A stretch of 64,000 nucleotides of DNA from positions 1,984,001 through 2,048,000 of the forward strand of contig NZ_WRPP01000001.1 of assembly GCF_009760405.1 (NCBI RefSeq), read 5' to 3'. Below, in pieces: positions 47,312 to 57,123 of this stretch. Each line of letters begins with the position of its first letter. Positions within the stretch are counted from its first letter, which is position 1. Origin of the DNA: Nocardia terrae. Its GTDB lineage: Bacteria > Actinomycetota > Actinomycetes > Mycobacteriales > Mycobacteriaceae. A program made the position numbers and the translations under genes. The notes under the pieces are model-generated. The model saw only the letters and a list, made by a program, of their open reading frames with translations, had not been told where the DNA came from and made no database searches.

Positions 47312-49213
47312 TCAGATGCCGCCGTGCGCCGCGACCGCGCGCACGGCGGCATCGGCCTGGGTGTAGGCGGCGGCCGCGAGGCGTTCCAGCAGAGCCAGTT
47401 TGATGTCGGGGGCCTGATCGGTGAGCTGGTCGAAGCGGGCGGTGGGCATGACCGCCACGCGGACCGTGGTTTCGGCGTAGACGTCATTGGCGTAGGGGAC
47501 ACCCGCGAGCATGGAGGTCTCGCCGAAGGACATGCCCGGGGTGAGGGTGATCAGGCGGTGGCGGCGGTTGTCGCGGTCGGTGAAGGTGAAGCGGACCCGG
47601 CCGTCCAGGATGAGGAACAGGCCGCAGCGGGAACTGCCGCTGGCCACGATGATCTCGCCGCGCGCGATGGTGCGGGTCTCGAATTCCTTTGCCAGGCGGG
47701 CGCGTTCGTCGTCGGGCATCTCGGCCAGGGCGGGGTGCTGCTCGATGGTCAGGGCGGCGGGGCATTCCTGGCCGGGCGGGCGGTGCGCGTCGAGGATGAG
47801 CTGTTCACACCATTCGGTGGCGGCGTCGCGGTCGATGAAGACCCGCCCGCGCGGATCGTTCGGCACCAGGCTCGATACCAGATGCCCGAGCTTGCCGTCC
47901 GGATCCACCAGCGCCACACGGCATCCCGCGGCGGCCAGTTCGGCCTCCAGATCGTTGAACATGCGGATCGCGATCGGGCTCACGTCGCCGACTTCGCGCA
48001 GATCCAGCACCAGCGCTTCCAGCTCGGCCGCGGTCTCCTCGACGCTGCGCACGGTGGATTCGGCACCGGCGAAGAGCAAGTCGCCGTGCAGTTCGAAGAT
48101 GCGGGCGCGGTCGCCGAATTCGTGCAGCACGTCCAGTTCATCGGTGTCGCGGCGCAGTCGCGACGGCGCCTCGGCCACCGAGTAGGCGGCGCGAATCGCG
48201 GTGTGCGCGGCCCGGGTCACGTGCAGGAAGTGCAGTCCCAGCCGATTCGACAACTCGCGGCACGCCTTGACCCCGCGCACGCTGCTGCCGTGCGCGTCCA
48301 GGCGCGGGGAGTACACCGCGATCCCGATCTGCCCGGGCAGCACCGCCAGGATTCCGCCGCCCACACCGCTTTTCGCGGGCAGCCCGACGGTGGTCACCCA
48401 GTCGCCCGCGGAGTCGTACATGCCGCAGGTGGTCATGACCGAGAGCACCTGCTCGACCAGCGGCCGGGTCAGTGCGCGCTCGTGGGTCAGCGGATTGACG
48501 CCGTTGTTGGCCAGGGTCGCGGCCATCATCGCCAGATCCCGGCAGGTGACGTCGATCGAGCACTGCCGGAAGTAGCGGTCCACCGCCTCGTCCGGGTCGA
48601 TGTCGATGATCTCCGCGCCGCGCAGCAGCAGTCCGATCGCGCGGTTGCGGTATCCGGTGCGCGCCTCGGAGGCGTACACCGCCTCGTTCATGCTCAGCTC
48701 GCGTCCGGCGAATCGGCTGTAGCTCCGCCGGATTCGGGCAAAACGGTCGGCCGCGTCGGTGCCCTTGATCAGCGAGGCCGCCGCGATCGCCCCGGCATTG
48801 ATCATCGGATTGCGCGGGCGCTGTGTCTGGGGGTCCAGACTGATTTCGTTGAACGGCTCCCCGGACGGCTCCACGTCGATGTGCCGCGCCACCTCCGCGG
48901 GCCCTCGATCGGCCAGGGCCAGCGCATACGTGAACGGTTTGGAGATCGACTGAATCGTGAACGCGGTGTCCAGATCTCCGCTCCCGTACACCCGCCCGTC
49001 CGCGGTTGCCAGGCAGATGCCGAACGAATCGGGTTGCACCGCCGCCAGTTCCGGAATGTAGTCGGCCAGCGTTCCCGACGTGTCGGCGCGGCACAGCTCG
49101 TAGACTTCGTCGATGATGCGGGCCACGACGCCGCCGGAGGGGACCACCGGGCCACTGTAACCGGCGTAACGTGTGTGGAGCCTCACATCTGCCAGGGATG
49201 TCGCAGGTGACAA
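47312..49213 (-). CDS. glsA: Glutaminase A with STAS and cyclic-nucleotide-binding domains
   Basis: A 633-residue three-domain protein. Residues about 20 to 320 are a serine-dependent glutaminase with the S-I-S-K motif (Ser89, Lys92), [10 protein letters not shown] and a G-G-G-I-L-A segment, releasing ammonia from glutamine. Residues about 385 to 485 form a STAS domain ([10 protein letters not shown]), and about 500 to 615 a cNMP-binding beta roll ([10 protein letters not shown]). The tail suggests regulation by a nucleotide or by partner proteins; a similar architecture is known in mycobacteria. The start is uncertain: TTG 49213 with AGGA upstream gives the longest form, GTG 49183 is an alternative. 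It diverges from dxs. Confidence 0.88.
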   Translation of the reverse strand: MSPATSLADVRLHTRYAGYSGPVVPSGGVVARIIDEVYELCRADTSGTLADYIPELAAVQPDSFGICLATADGRVYGSGDLDTAFTIQSISKPFTYALALADRGPAEVARHIDVEPSGEPFNEISLDPQTQRPRNPMINAGAIAAASLIKGTDAADRFARIRRSYSRFAGRELSMNEAVYASEARTGYRNRAIGLLLRGAEIIDIDPDEAVDRYFRQCSIDVTCRDLAMMAATLANNGVNPLTHERALTRPLVEQVLSVMTTCGMYDSAGDWVTTVGLPAKSGVGGGILAVLPGQIGIAVYSPRLDAHGSSVRGVKACRELSNRLGLHFLHVTRAAHTAIRAAYSVAEAPSRLRRDTDELDVLHEFGDRARIFELHGDLLFAGAESTVRSVEETAAELEALVLDLREVGDVSPIAIRMFNDLEAELAAAGCRVALVDPDGKLGHLVSSLVPNDPRGRVFIDRDAATEWCEQLILDAHRPPGQECPAALTIEQHPALAEMPDDERARLAKEFETRTIARGEIIVASGSSRCGLFLILDGRVRFTFTDRDNRRHRLITLTPGMSFGETSMLAGVPYANDVYAETTVRVAVMPTARFDQLTDQAPDIKLALLERLAAAAYTQADAAVRAVAAHGGI

Positions 49214-49291
49214 ATGTTCCTGGCGTCAGGGGCCGAAAAGGGCTCCGTAGACTGTTGCAATCACAGGATTCATCCGGAGGGAGCAATAGCC

Positions 49292-51232
49292 GTGGGAGTG
49301 CTTTCCCGGGTCGACACGCCCGAGGACCTGCGCAGGCTGTCGGTACCGGAGCTGCACGAGTTGGCCGAGGAGATTCGCGAGTTCCTGGTGCGGAAGGTCG
49401 CCGTCACCGGCGGGCACCTCGGACCGAACCTCGGCGTCGTGGAGCTGACCATCGCGTTGCACCGGGTCTTCGACTCGCCTGCCGACCCGATCATCTTCGA
49501 CACCGGGCATCAGGCATACGTGCACAAGATCCTCACCGGCCGCAAGGACGGGTTCGACACCCTGCGCAAAGAGGGCGGGCTGTCGGGTTATCCGTGTCGC
49601 GCCGAGAGCGCGCACGACTGGGTGGAGTCCTCGCACGCCTCGGCCTCGCTGTCCTACGCGGACGGCATCGCCAAGGCGTTCGCGCTGACCCGGCAGAAGC
49701 GGCACGTGGTCGCGGTCGTCGGGGACGGCGCGCTGACCGGCGGCATGTGCTGGGAGGCGTTGAACAATATCGCCGCGGGCCAGGATCGTTCGGTCATCGT
49801 GGTGGTCAACGACAACGGCCGCTCCTACGCGCCGACCATCGGCGGGCTCGCCGAGCGGCTGGCCGGGTTGCGCACCCAGCCCGCCTACGAGCACGCGCTC
49901 GACGCCACCAAGCGGATCGTGCAGAGCATTCCGCGCGTGGGGGATTCGGCGTACTCGATGCTGCACGCCATCAAGACCGGGATCAAGGACGCGGTCGCGC
50001 CGCAGGAGCTGTTCAGCGATCTCGGGCTGAAGTACGTGGGCCCGGTCGACGGGCACGATCCGGTGATGCTGGAGGCGGCGCTGCGGCGGGCCAAGGACTT
50101 CGGCGGTCCGGTCATCGTGCACGCGGTGACGCAGAAGGGCCGCGGGTACACCCCGGCGGTCAATCACGAAGCCGATCAGATGCATTCGATCGGCGTCATC
50201 GATCCCGAGACCGGTGAACCGCTGGCCGGGTCCGCGGGCACCAGCTGGACCTCGGTGTTCTCCAAGGAGCTCATCGCCCTGGGCGAGCAGCGCGACGACA
50301 TCGTCGCCATTACCGCCGCCATGCCCGGGCCGACCGGTTTGACGCCGTTCGGGGAACGCTTCCCGGACCGCATGTTCGACGTCGGCATCGCCGAACAGCA
50401 CGCCATGACCTCCGCGGCCGGCATGGCGCTGGGCGGTCTGCACCCGGTCGTCGCCATCTACTCGACCTTCCTGAACCGGGCCTTCGACCAGCTGCTCATG
50501 GATGTGGCGCTGCTCAAGCTCCCGGTGACCCTGGTGCTGGACCGCGCGGGCATCACCGGTGACGACGGCGCCTCGCACAACGGCATGTGGGACCTGTCGG
50601 TGCTCGGCATCGTCCCGGGCATCCGGGTGGCCGCGCCCCGCGACGCCGCCACGCTGCGTGAGGAATTGGGGGAGGCCGTGCACATCAGCGACGGCCCCAC
50701 CGCGATCCGCTTCCCCAAGGGCGCCGCCATCGAGGAGATTCCGGCGGTCGAGCGCTTCGAGGGGGTGGACGTGCTGCGTCTGCCCCAGGACTCCGCGTCC
50801 TATTCGGTGCGTGCCGACGTGCTGCTCATCGCGGTCGGCCCCTTCGCCGAGCTCGCCCTGAAGGTGGCGGATCTGCTGCAGGCCGAAGGTGTTTCGGTCA
50901 CCGTCGTCGACCCGCGCTGGGTGCTGCCGGTCTCCGATGCCGTGGTCAAGATGGCCGAGAACCACCGCCTGGTCGTCACCCTCGAGGACAGCGGCCTGCA
51001 CGGCGGCATCGGCTCCACCGTCTCCGCCCGCCTCCGCAGCGCCGGTGTCGACGTGCCCACCCGCGATCTCGGTGTGCCCCAGCACTTCCTGGACCACGCC
51101 TCGCGTTCGAAGATCCACCAGGAACTCGGTCTCACCCCCGGCGAGGTCGCCCAGCGCGTCCACGTCTGGCTCGGTGCGACCGACACCTCCGGATCGGATA
51201 TCGAGGAAGCGCTCCTCCCCGCCGCCGAGTAA
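49292..51232 (+). CDS. dxs: 1-deoxy-D-xylulose-5-phosphate synthase
   Basis: A 646-residue thiamine-diphosphate enzyme that joins pyruvate and glyceraldehyde 3-phosphate in the first step of the MEP isoprenoid pathway. Motifs present: D-T-G-H-Q-A-Y (70 to 76), the ThDP/Mg motif G-D-G-A-L-T-G-G (144 to 151) with N-N-I further on, and in the second half D-V-G-I-A-E-Q-H-A (the Glu that activates ThDP) and [11 protein letters not shown]. Start GTG 49292 has GGAGGGAG eight bases upstream. It ends in a strong terminator, so it is probably monocistronic. Confidence 0.97.
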   Translation: MGVLSRVDTPEDLRRLSVPELHELAEEIREFLVRKVAVTGGHLGPNLGVVELTIALHRVFDSPADPIIFDTGHQAYVHKILTGRKDGFDTLRKEGGLSGYPCRAESAHDWVESSHASASLSYADGIAKAFALTRQKRHVVAVVGDGALTGGMCWEALNNIAAGQDRSVIVVVNDNGRSYAPTIGGLAERLAGLRTQPAYEHALDATKRIVQSIPRVGDSAYSMLHAIKTGIKDAVAPQELFSDLGLKYVGPVDGHDPVMLEAALRRAKDFGGPVIVHAVTQKGRGYTPAVNHEADQMHSIGVIDPETGEPLAGSAGTSWTSVFSKELIALGEQRDDIVAITAAMPGPTGLTPFGERFPDRMFDVGIAEQHAMTSAAGMALGGLHPVVAIYSTFLNRAFDQLLMDVALLKLPVTLVLDRAGITGDDGASHNGMWDLSVLGIVPGIRVAAPRDAATLREELGEAVHISDGPTAIRFPKGAAIEEIPAVERFEGVDVLRLPQDSASYSVRADVLLIAVGPFAELALKVADLLQAEGVSVTVVDPRWVLPVSDAVVKMAENHRLVVTLEDSGLHGGIGSTVSARLRSAGVDVPTRDLGVPQHFLDHASRSKIHQELGLTPGEVAQRVHVWLGATDTSGSDIEEALLPAAE

Positions 51233-51250
51233 CTTCCCGGCCGCAGCCCC

Positions 51251-51280
51251 CGGACCCGCGATCCTTCGATCGCGGGTCCG
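51251..51280 (+). terminator. Rho-independent terminator of dxs
   Basis: Arms CGGACCCGCGATC and GATCGCGGGTCCG with a CTTC loop, followed by TTTTTCT. It is the clearest intrinsic terminator in the window. Confidence 0.95.
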
Positions 51281-51315
51281 TTTTTCTGTGCGGAGCTGGA
51301 CTTCTCGCGTAGATT

Positions 51316-51331
51316 CTGTAACAGGTTACAG
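51316..51331. promoter_or_regulatory. Palindromic operator upstream of the enoyl-CoA hydratase
   Basis: CTGTAAC-AG-GTTACAG, perfect 7-base arms, 19 bases before the ATG. The form resembles TetR-family sites in front of fatty-acid genes in actinobacteria; the regulator is not in the window. Confidence 0.65.
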
Positions 51332-51350
51332 TTTCTGGTCAGGAGTTCGG

Positions 51351-52154
51351 ATGTCGTTTGTGATTGTCGAGAAGCCGCGTCCCCAGATCGCGTTGGTCAC
51401 CTTGAACCGGCCGGAGCGGATGAATGCCATGGCGTTCGACGTCATGGTGCCGCTGCGGGAGACCCTCGAGGACGTGGCGGCCGACAATGAGGTGCGGGTG
51501 GTGGTGCTGACCGGGGCCGGGCACGGATTCTGCTCGGGCGCGGATCTGCAGCACGCGGGGAAGGTGCCGGGTGTGGAGGGGTTGACGCGCACCAGCATCG
51601 CGCGCCGCTCGATGGAGTTGCTCAACAACGTGATGCTCACGATCAAGCGGATGCATCAGCCGGTGATCAGCGCCATCAACGGCGCGGCCATCGGCGGCGG
51701 CTTCTGCCTGGCCATGGGCACCGATATCCGAATCGCCTCGGAGGACGCCTATTTCCGCGCCGCGGGCATCAACAACGGCCTCACCTCCGCCGAACTCGGC
51801 ATCAGCTACACCCTGCCGCGCGCCATCGGCTCCACCCGCGCCTTCGAGATCATGCTCACCGGCCGCGACGTCGACGCCGCCGAAGCCGAACGCATCGGCA
51901 TAGTCTCGCGCGTCGTCCCCGCCGACAAACTCCTCGAGGCCGCCTACGACACCGCCGACCAGATCATCCGCTGGAGCCGGGTAGGCGGCGAACTCACCAA
52001 ACGCCTGCTCTGGAGTGGCCTGGAGGCAGGCTCTTTCGAATCCCACATGCAGAACGAGGGCATGGCCCAGCTCTACGTCCGCCTCACCACCGAGAACTTC
52101 GACGAGGCCATCCGGGCCCGCCGCGACCGCCGCTCACCCGACTTCCAGGACTGA
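51351..52154 (+). CDS. Enoyl-CoA hydratase/isomerase (EchA15-like)
   Basis: A 267-residue crotonase-fold protein. The first oxyanion-hole segment is G-F-C-S-G-A-D-L (about 58 to 65), and the second A-I-N-G-A-A-I-G-G-G-F-C-L-A (about 104 to 117). Where classical hydratases have two catalytic Glu residues, this protein shows an Asp-rich/T-S-A-E-L-G-I region, so the exact reaction is open. The neighbours dxs and the hemE block match the place of echA15 (Rv2679) in M. tuberculosis. Start ATG 51351 has AGGAG six bases upstream and a palindromic operator ahead. Its last 45 bases are duplicated at 52853. Confidence 0.88.
   Translation: MSFVIVEKPRPQIALVTLNRPERMNAMAFDVMVPLRETLEDVAADNEVRVVVLTGAGHGFCSGADLQHAGKVPGVEGLTRTSIARRSMELLNNVMLTIKRMHQPVISAINGAAIGGGFCLAMGTDIRIASEDAYFRAAGINNGLTSAELGISYTLPRAIGSTRAFEIMLTGRDVDAAEAERIGIVSRVVPADKLLEAAYDTADQIIRWSRVGGELTKRLLWSGLEAGSFESHMQNEGMAQLYVRLTTENFDEAIRARRDRRSPDFQD
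52097..52141. repeat. Direct repeat, copy 1 (3' end of the hydratase gene)
   Basis: 45 bases that recur at 52853 to 52897 with three changes; the shared core is GGGCCCGCCGCGACCGCCGC. The two copies flank the BrnT-like fusion gene. Confidence 0.85.
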
Positions 52155-52208
52155 GCGATGCCCCGCCGCGTCGGCATCGCGGCCGAGGCGGCGGGCGAGG
52201 CGATCCGG

Positions 52209-52769
52209 TCAGGCCGGGCGCGCGAGCGAGGCGATCACTCGCTGTACGTCGGCCAGTCGGACGACGGCGCTGGTGTCGGCATCGGTGACCCAGGCTTGCA
52301 AGATCTCTCGCATCAGCGTGGTCGCACCGATGCCACGTTCCTCGGCCATGTCACGCAGGTGCGTGTCGAGGGCGAGGGGGATGCGCAGCGAGCGGGTGAT
52401 CATCGGCTCGTTGGTGTCGGGAACCGGCAATTGCGCGTCTGTGCCGGTGGCGATGAGGTCGGAGAGGTTCTTGTCGATGTTCATGCCCATCGCTTCCGTC
52501 CCGTGTAGCGGTCGAACACGGCTCTCGTCCGGGAGCATCTCGCGGGCGGCGATGACGTCCCAGTCGTTGTCCTCGTCGGCCGATTCGAGGACGAACACTA
52601 CTAGGTAGCGGCCAGTGTGGGAGAGACCGAACAGTGCTGTGGCCTTCGCGTCGAGATGGCGCACTAGGCGGCGCTTGGAATGCAATGCCTCCCAGACCTC
52701 GCCGGGTTTAACGCCGTAGACCCGAATGTTGTGCAAACCGTCGCTGGTGAAGCTGTATCGGTCACCCAC
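52209..52769 (-). CDS. BrnT-like toxin domain fused to a ribbon-helix-helix antitoxin domain
   Basis: A 186-residue protein of two parts. Residues 16 to 82 have the BrnT layout: Y-G-V-K-P-G-E-V-W-E-A-L, then H-T-G-R-Y-L-V-V-F-V-L-E and W-D-V-I-A-A-R-E-M-L-P, comparable to the R-I-I-S-A-R strand of BrnT ribonucleases. Residues 122 to 162 look like a ribbon-helix-helix DNA-binding domain (I-T-R-S-L-R-I-P-L-A-L-D, then G-A-T-T-L-M-R-E-I-L-Q-A-W). BrnT and BrnA are normally separate genes, so a single fused chain is unusual. Both assignments are by eye. A perfect palindrome ten bases upstream of GTG 52769 is the expected autoregulatory operator. Confidence 0.6.
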   Translation of the reverse strand: MGDRYSFTSDGLHNIRVYGVKPGEVWEALHSKRRLVRHLDAKATALFGLSHTGRYLVVFVLESADEDNDWDVIAAREMLPDESRVRPLHGTEAMGMNIDKNLSDLIATGTDAQLPVPDTNEPMITRSLRIPLALDTHLRDMAEERGIGATTLMREILQAWVTDADTSAVVRLADVQRVIASLARPA

Positions 52770-52778
52770 CCGTTCAGC

Positions 52779-52796
52779 GTATCACGCACGTGATAC
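52779..52796. promoter_or_regulatory. Autoregulatory operator of the BrnT-like fusion
   Basis: GTATCACG-CA-CGTGATAC, perfect 8-base arms, just upstream of the minus-strand start codon. It suits a ribbon-helix-helix dimer of dimers. Confidence 0.8.
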
Positions 52797-52852
52797 GGCG
52801 ATATGTGGAGCGGAAAGCCATTGCGCCCCAACTACCTCGAGCGACACCGGCG

Positions 52853-52897
52853 ACTTCGACGAGGGCATCGGGGCCCGCCGCGACCGCCGCTCGCCCG
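52853..52897. repeat. Direct repeat, copy 2 (displaced hydratase 3' end)
   Basis: Forty-two of 45 bases match 52097 to 52141. The similarity continues more weakly for about 20 bases. It has no gene of its own and looks like a relic of the original gene end. Confidence 0.85.
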
Positions 52898-52960
52898 TAT
52901 CCGGGACCGGGCGGCGGCCGCGTCCTCGACGCCACTACGCGCCGAGGGGCCCCGCCCGGG

Positions 52961-53485
52961 TCAGATGCTGGCGCTGCCGGACCCGATGCTGCCGCCCCCA
53001 CCGCAGCCGGGTTGCTTCGGCGGTTGCGCCGGGGTGGATCCCGCCGGTGCGGCGGTGACGTTCACGGTGGCGGAGGTGGATTCGGTGCCCTGGGTGACCT
53101 TGATCGTGTGGGTTCCGGCGGTCGGGACCCAGTAGACGGTGACGTCCATCCAGTAGAAACCGGCGACACCCATGCCCGTCGGCGCCGGTCCGCTCGCGAT
53201 GCACTGGCCGTTGTCGTAGAAGTTTACCGTGGTTCCGGCTGTCGCCAGGAAGGGCAGCAGCTGCATGGACTGGTTGGCAGGTGATGTGACCTTGTACTGG
53301 TGGCCTGCGACGAGCGGTGACACCGACGGGCACGGGTCGTTGTCCGACGGGGCGCAATCGGCGATGGTGATCGGGCCGACGTTGGCCAGGGCGGCCGGGG
53401 CCGTCAGGGTGGTGAGGGCGGCGGCCGATGCCAAAGTGGTTGCGGCCCAGCCGATGCGGCGGATGGCTCGGGATTCGATGCGCAT
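52961..53485 (-). CDS. Secreted Ig-like-fold protein
   Basis: A 174-residue exported protein. A Sec signal peptide covers residues 1 to about 35 (ends P-A-A-L-A). The mature part has two cysteine pairs (A-D-C-A with D-P-C-P, and G-Q-C-I with the late P-G-C), beta-rich segments such as G-F-Y-W-M-D-V-T-V-Y-W-V and G-T-H-T-I-K-V-T-Q-G-T that suggest an Ig-like fold, and a Gly/Ser-rich end. Function is unknown; such small secreted proteins are frequent in Nocardia. Start ATG 53485 has GAGGAG about ten bases upstream. Confidence 0.78.
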   Translation of the reverse strand: MRIESRAIRRIGWAATTLASAAALTTLTAPAALANVGPITIADCAPSDNDPCPSVSPLVAGHQYKVTSPANQSMQLLPFLATAGTTVNFYDNGQCIASGPAPTGMGVAGFYWMDVTVYWVPTAGTHTIKVTQGTESTSATVNVTAAPAGSTPAQPPKQPGCGGGGSIGSGSASI

Positions 53486-53606
53486 GTGTGGAGACTCCTC
53501 TGTCGCCCCGGGTGGGGGTCGACAGAATCTAACTTTCACTTACTGTGAAATGCATCCACTTCAGAAAGCTGATGTGCCCCAACTTCCTTGGGCGATATTT
53601 CCGGGG

Positions 53607-54851
53607 TCAGCCCTTCGGATAAAGGGCTTCGCTCAGGCGGGGGACCGCGAGTTCGCGCTGCCACGGCCGGGCGCCGCCCGCGGCGAGGTAGTCCTCGATG
53701 AGGGTCGGGGCCTCGCCGTTGGTGGCGGACTTGGGCAGGCCGTCCCAGCACATGCGGCGCAGCAGGTCCGGGGTGAGCAGGTTCTCGACCGGGACCGACA
53801 CCTCGTTGGAGAGGTCGGTCATCGCGGCGCGGGCGCGCTGCAGGCGGGCGGCGGCGGCCGGGTCGCGGCGCTCCCAGCGGTTGACCGGGGGCGGACCGTC
53901 GAAGGGCTGGGTCAGCGGCGGCAGTTCACTGTCGGGCAGGGTGCGGGCGCGTTCCACCGCGCCGAGCCATTCACGCGAGTAGCGGCGCTGGCGGGGGCCG
54001 CCGAAGATCGGCAGCGCACGCAGCGCGGCGATGGACTTGGGCTCGCTGGTGGCGGCGGCCACGATCGCCGAATCGGGGAGGATGCGGGCGGGGGCCACGT
54101 CGCGCAGGCGGGCCAGGCGGTCGCGGGTGGTCCATAGTTCGCGGACGATGGCGAGCTGGCGGGTGCGGCGCAGGGTGTGGATGCCGGAGGTGCGACGCCA
54201 GCGGTCGGCCTTGGGGCCCGACGGCTCGGCGGTGCGGACGTGCTCGAATTCCTGTGCGGCCCAATCGGATTTGCCCTGGTCTTCCAGGTCGGCCGCGACC
54301 GCGTCGCGCAGTTCGATGAGTAACTCCACATCGAGGGCGGCGTAGTTGAGCCAGTCGTCGGGCAGCGGGCGGGTGGACCAGTCGGCCGCGCCGTGGCCCT
54401 TCTTGAGCTCGCGGCCCAGCAGCTTCTCGACCATGGCGGCCAGGCCGACCCGCTCGTATCCGGCCAGGCGCCCGCCCAGCTCGGTGTCGAACAGCCGGGC
54501 GGGGTACAGGCCGAGCTCGGCCAGTCCGGGCAGATCCTGATCGGCGGAGTGCAGCACCCACTCCAGGCCGTTGATGGCCTGCGCGAGCGGCTCGAGGTCG
54601 CCGTCCACCGGAATCGGGTCGATGAGGAAGCTGCCCGCGCCCTCGCGGCGCAACTGGATCAGGTAGGCGCGGTTGGAGTAGCGGAAGCCGGAGGCGCGCT
54701 CGGCGTCGACCGCGAGCGGTCCGGTGCCGGCGGCCAGCGCGCGGGCGGCGGTCGCTATTTCGGCAGCGGTGTCCAGTACCGGCGGTACACCGTCCACTGG
54801 CGCGAGCAACGGTACCGCGGCAGTGGCTTCGGATTCATCTGGTACGGACAT
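53607..54851 (-). CDS. Ribonuclease D-like 3'-5' exonuclease with HRDC domain
   Basis: A 414-residue exonuclease of the DEDD family, conserved at Rv2681. Exo I is V-D-A-E-R-A-S-G-F-R-Y (Asp48, Glu50), Exo II is H-S-A-D-Q-D-L-P-G-L, and Exo III is Y-A-A-L-D-V-E-L-L. An HRDC helical domain follows (about 225 to 300), then an actinobacterial C-terminal extension. It should trim 3' ends of structured RNA such as tRNA precursors. ATG 54851 is preferred over longer frames. The DUF3000 gene lies 203 bases upstream on the same strand and may be cotranscribed. Confidence 0.92.
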   Translation of the reverse strand: MSVPDESEATAAVPLLAPVDGVPPVLDTAAEIATAARALAAGTGPLAVDAERASGFRYSNRAYLIQLRREGAGSFLIDPIPVDGDLEPLAQAINGLEWVLHSADQDLPGLAELGLYPARLFDTELGGRLAGYERVGLAAMVEKLLGRELKKGHGAADWSTRPLPDDWLNYAALDVELLIELRDAVAADLEDQGKSDWAAQEFEHVRTAEPSGPKADRWRRTSGIHTLRRTRQLAIVRELWTTRDRLARLRDVAPARILPDSAIVAAATSEPKSIAALRALPIFGGPRQRRYSREWLGAVERARTLPDSELPPLTQPFDGPPPVNRWERRDPAAAARLQRARAAMTDLSNEVSVPVENLLTPDLLRRMCWDGLPKSATNGEAPTLIEDYLAAGGARPWQRELAVPRLSEALYPKG

Positions 54852-55054
54852 GGTCTTGAACTCTACGGGTAGGGCAGGGGCGAGCCGCGTCACGTCGGTG
54901 AAACGACCGGCCGTGACACTGCGTCGGGCCATTGGGAATCGTACGTCCGAGCCGTCGATTTCGTTGCAGTACAGAATTTCTCGCAGGCGAGAGGCGATTT
55001 TCCGGCAGCGGGCGCGGGAATTCGGCGGTCGGCGGCCGTGATCGGGGGCTCAAG

Positions 55055-55690
55055 TTATTCAGGGCTCTCGCCCCGGCGCACGTCCAGCCGGGTTACACCG
55101 GCGGGCGGTAGACCGGCCGCGTAGGCGAGCACCTCGCAGAAGGCCTCCACGTGCGGGCGCAGCGCGGTGTCGCCGACGGTCCAGGAGGCCCGCAGCTCGA
55201 GCTGATGCGCGCGCGGCGGTCCGGCGATATCGCCGTAGCGCACCGAACTGGTCGAGGTGACCGTGCCGCCCAACGCGGTGAAGGGGGTGCGCGAGTCGAG
55301 GGCGTCGACCAGCCAGCTCCACGCCACCTCCGGCAGCAGCGGGTCGGCGGCCAGCGCGGAGTCGATGTCGGCCTGGATGTAGGCGACCAAGCGGAACACC
55401 CCGTGCCAGGCTTCCTGCCCGGCCGGGTCGTGGAGCAGGATCAGCCGGCCGAAGGCGTCGCCGTCGGAGTCGACGGGCACCACGTTCGTGTCGGGTCGCG
55501 TGACTTCCGCGCCTAGTGCGTACGAGTAGGGGGCGAGGCGCTGTGGCGGACGGATCGGTGCCAGTTCGATTCGGGGATGCACTGAGGCGGTTCCCATGGC
55601 CTCGACCGCGGCGCGGAACCGGGCTGGTTCTTCGGGCTCCGGGGTCGGGGCAGCGCCGTCGCGGAAGTCGAGCGGTGTCACGAAAGGCAC
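55055..55690 (-). CDS. DUF3000 protein
   Basis: A 211-residue cytoplasmic protein of the actinobacterial DUF3000 family (Rv2680 place). Conserved-looking segments are F-R-A-A-V-E-A-M, I-E-L-A-P-I-R-P-P-Q-R-L-A-P-Y-S-Y-A-L-G, G-R-L-I-L-L-H-D-P-A-G-Q-E-A-W-H-G and W-S-W-L-V-D-A-L. Function is unknown. It starts at GTG 55690 and diverges from hemE with 64 bases between, and precedes the RNase D gene, with which it is constantly associated. Confidence 0.92.
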   Translation of the reverse strand: MPFVTPLDFRDGAAPTPEPEEPARFRAAVEAMGTASVHPRIELAPIRPPQRLAPYSYALGAEVTRPDTNVVPVDSDGDAFGRLILLHDPAGQEAWHGVFRLVAYIQADIDSALAADPLLPEVAWSWLVDALDSRTPFTALGGTVTSTSSVRYGDIAGPPRAHQLELRASWTVGDTALRPHVEAFCEVLAYAAGLPPAGVTRLDVRRGESPE

Positions 55691-55754
55691 CGTAGACCTT
55701 GCGGGAGCCGAGTAGTGCGAGGCGCGCCGCCGGGGGCCTTTACGATGGGCGGTG

Positions 55755-56822
55755 ATGAGTACTCACGCCCGACGCCAGCTGACCGATGCCCCCTTCCTCG
55801 CCGCCGCGACCGGTGGCGTGCCGCATCGGCGTCCGGTGTGGTTCATGAGACAGGCCGGTCGGTCCCTTCCGGAGTACCGGGAGGTGCGCGCCGGAATCGG
55901 CATGCTGGAATCGTGTTTCGATCCGGAGCTGGTGTGCGAGATCACCATGCAGCCGGTGCGCCGCCATCAGGTCGACGCCGCAATCCTGTTCTCCGACATC
56001 GTGGTTCCGCTCAAGGCCGCGGGCATCGACCTCGACATCGTGGCCGGTGTCGGGCCGGTGATCGCCAACCCGGTGCGCACCGTCGCCGACGTGCGCGCCC
56101 TGCCGCGGCTGCGCCCCGAAGAGGTCGGCGCGGTCACCGCCGGAGTGAAACTGCTGCTCGACGCGCTCGACGACGTCCCGCTGATCGGATTCGCCGGTGC
56201 CCCGTTCACTTTGGCGTCCTACCTGGTCGAGGGCGGTCCGAGCAAGAACCACGAGCGCACCAAGGCGATGATGCTCGCCGACCCCGAGACCTGGCACCAG
56301 CTGCTGGGCGTGCTCACCGACATCACCATCGAGTTCCTGCGCGCGCAGATCGAGGCGGGCGTGGACGCGGTGCAGCTGTTCGACTCCTGGGCGGGCGCGC
56401 TCACCCAGGCCCAGTACCGCGAATACGTTATGCCGCACTCGGAACGGGTCTTCACCGAGATCGCCGACGCCGGCATTCCGCGCATCCACTTCGGTGTCGG
56501 CACCGGAGAACTGCTGGGCGCCATGGGCGAAGCGGGCGCGGACGTCGTCGGCGTCGACTGGCGCATCCCCCTGCCCGAGGCCGCCCGCCGCGTCGGCCCC
56601 GGAAAAGCCTTGCAGGGCAACCTCGATCCCGCCGTCCTCTTCGCCGGCCCCGCCGCCATCGAATCCGAGGTCCGCCGCATCGCCCACGAGGCCGACGAGG
56701 CGATCACCTTGGGCGCCAAGGGTCACATCTTCAACCTCGGCCACGGCGTCCTCCCCAACACCGACCCCACCGTCATCACCGACACCGTCGCCCTCATCCA
56801 CAGCCTGCCCACCCCCCTCTGA
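55755..56822 (+). CDS. hemE: Uroporphyrinogen decarboxylase
   Basis: A 355-residue TIM-barrel enzyme converting uroporphyrinogen III to coproporphyrinogen III. The N-terminal substrate-binding motif [12 protein letters not shown] (30 to 41) and the catalytic Asp in L-F-S-D-I (near residue 81) are intact, as are G-F-A-G-A-P-F-T-L and the late H-F-G-V-G-T-G-E-L and N-L-G-H-G-V segments. ATG 55755 is annotated; GTG 55752 directly before it is possible. It begins the haem block, 300 bases ahead of hemY. Confidence 0.97.
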   Translation: MSTHARRQLTDAPFLAAATGGVPHRRPVWFMRQAGRSLPEYREVRAGIGMLESCFDPELVCEITMQPVRRHQVDAAILFSDIVVPLKAAGIDLDIVAGVGPVIANPVRTVADVRALPRLRPEEVGAVTAGVKLLLDALDDVPLIGFAGAPFTLASYLVEGGPSKNHERTKAMMLADPETWHQLLGVLTDITIEFLRAQIEAGVDAVQLFDSWAGALTQAQYREYVMPHSERVFTEIADAGIPRIHFGVGTGELLGAMGEAGADVVGVDWRIPLPEAARRVGPGKALQGNLDPAVLFAGPAAIESEVRRIAHEADEAITLGAKGHIFNLGHGVLPNTDPTVITDTVALIHSLPTPL

Positions 56823-57123
56823 CACGGGCTCGAACCGATCGCCCTCGGCGCCGATCGGGGCAGCCTTACCACTCACCGATCTGCGACCGAGAGCGGATGA
56901 GGTCGTCCAGCGGGGGGATTTCCATGGGCACCGCTCGACGATGACGGCGTGTTGGGGCCTGTTCCGGGGTGCGAGGTGAATCACGCCGTGGTGAGCGTGT
57001 TTCGCCCGGTCATGACCGCGGCGGGCGGCCCGAGTAGGTTGGCGGAAGGCGGCCCGGCGGATCGGTGCGGGTCGCGCGTCGCGGAGTGATCCGCGGCGTT
57101 CCCTGGGCGAGGAGGAGTTGGCG
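56823..57123. other. Intergenic region hemE to hemY
   Basis: About 300 bases without a gene. CCGATCG repeats near 56840 could fold weakly, and CGCGGAGTGATCCGCG near 57079 is a small hairpin. AGGAGG at the end is the hemY ribosome site. Its length suggests hemY has its own promoter. Confidence 0.45.

Noticed and set aside
56835..56865. Terminator after hemE
   Set aside because: The CCGATCG repeats are each self-palindromic, so pairing is ambiguous and there is no T tract.
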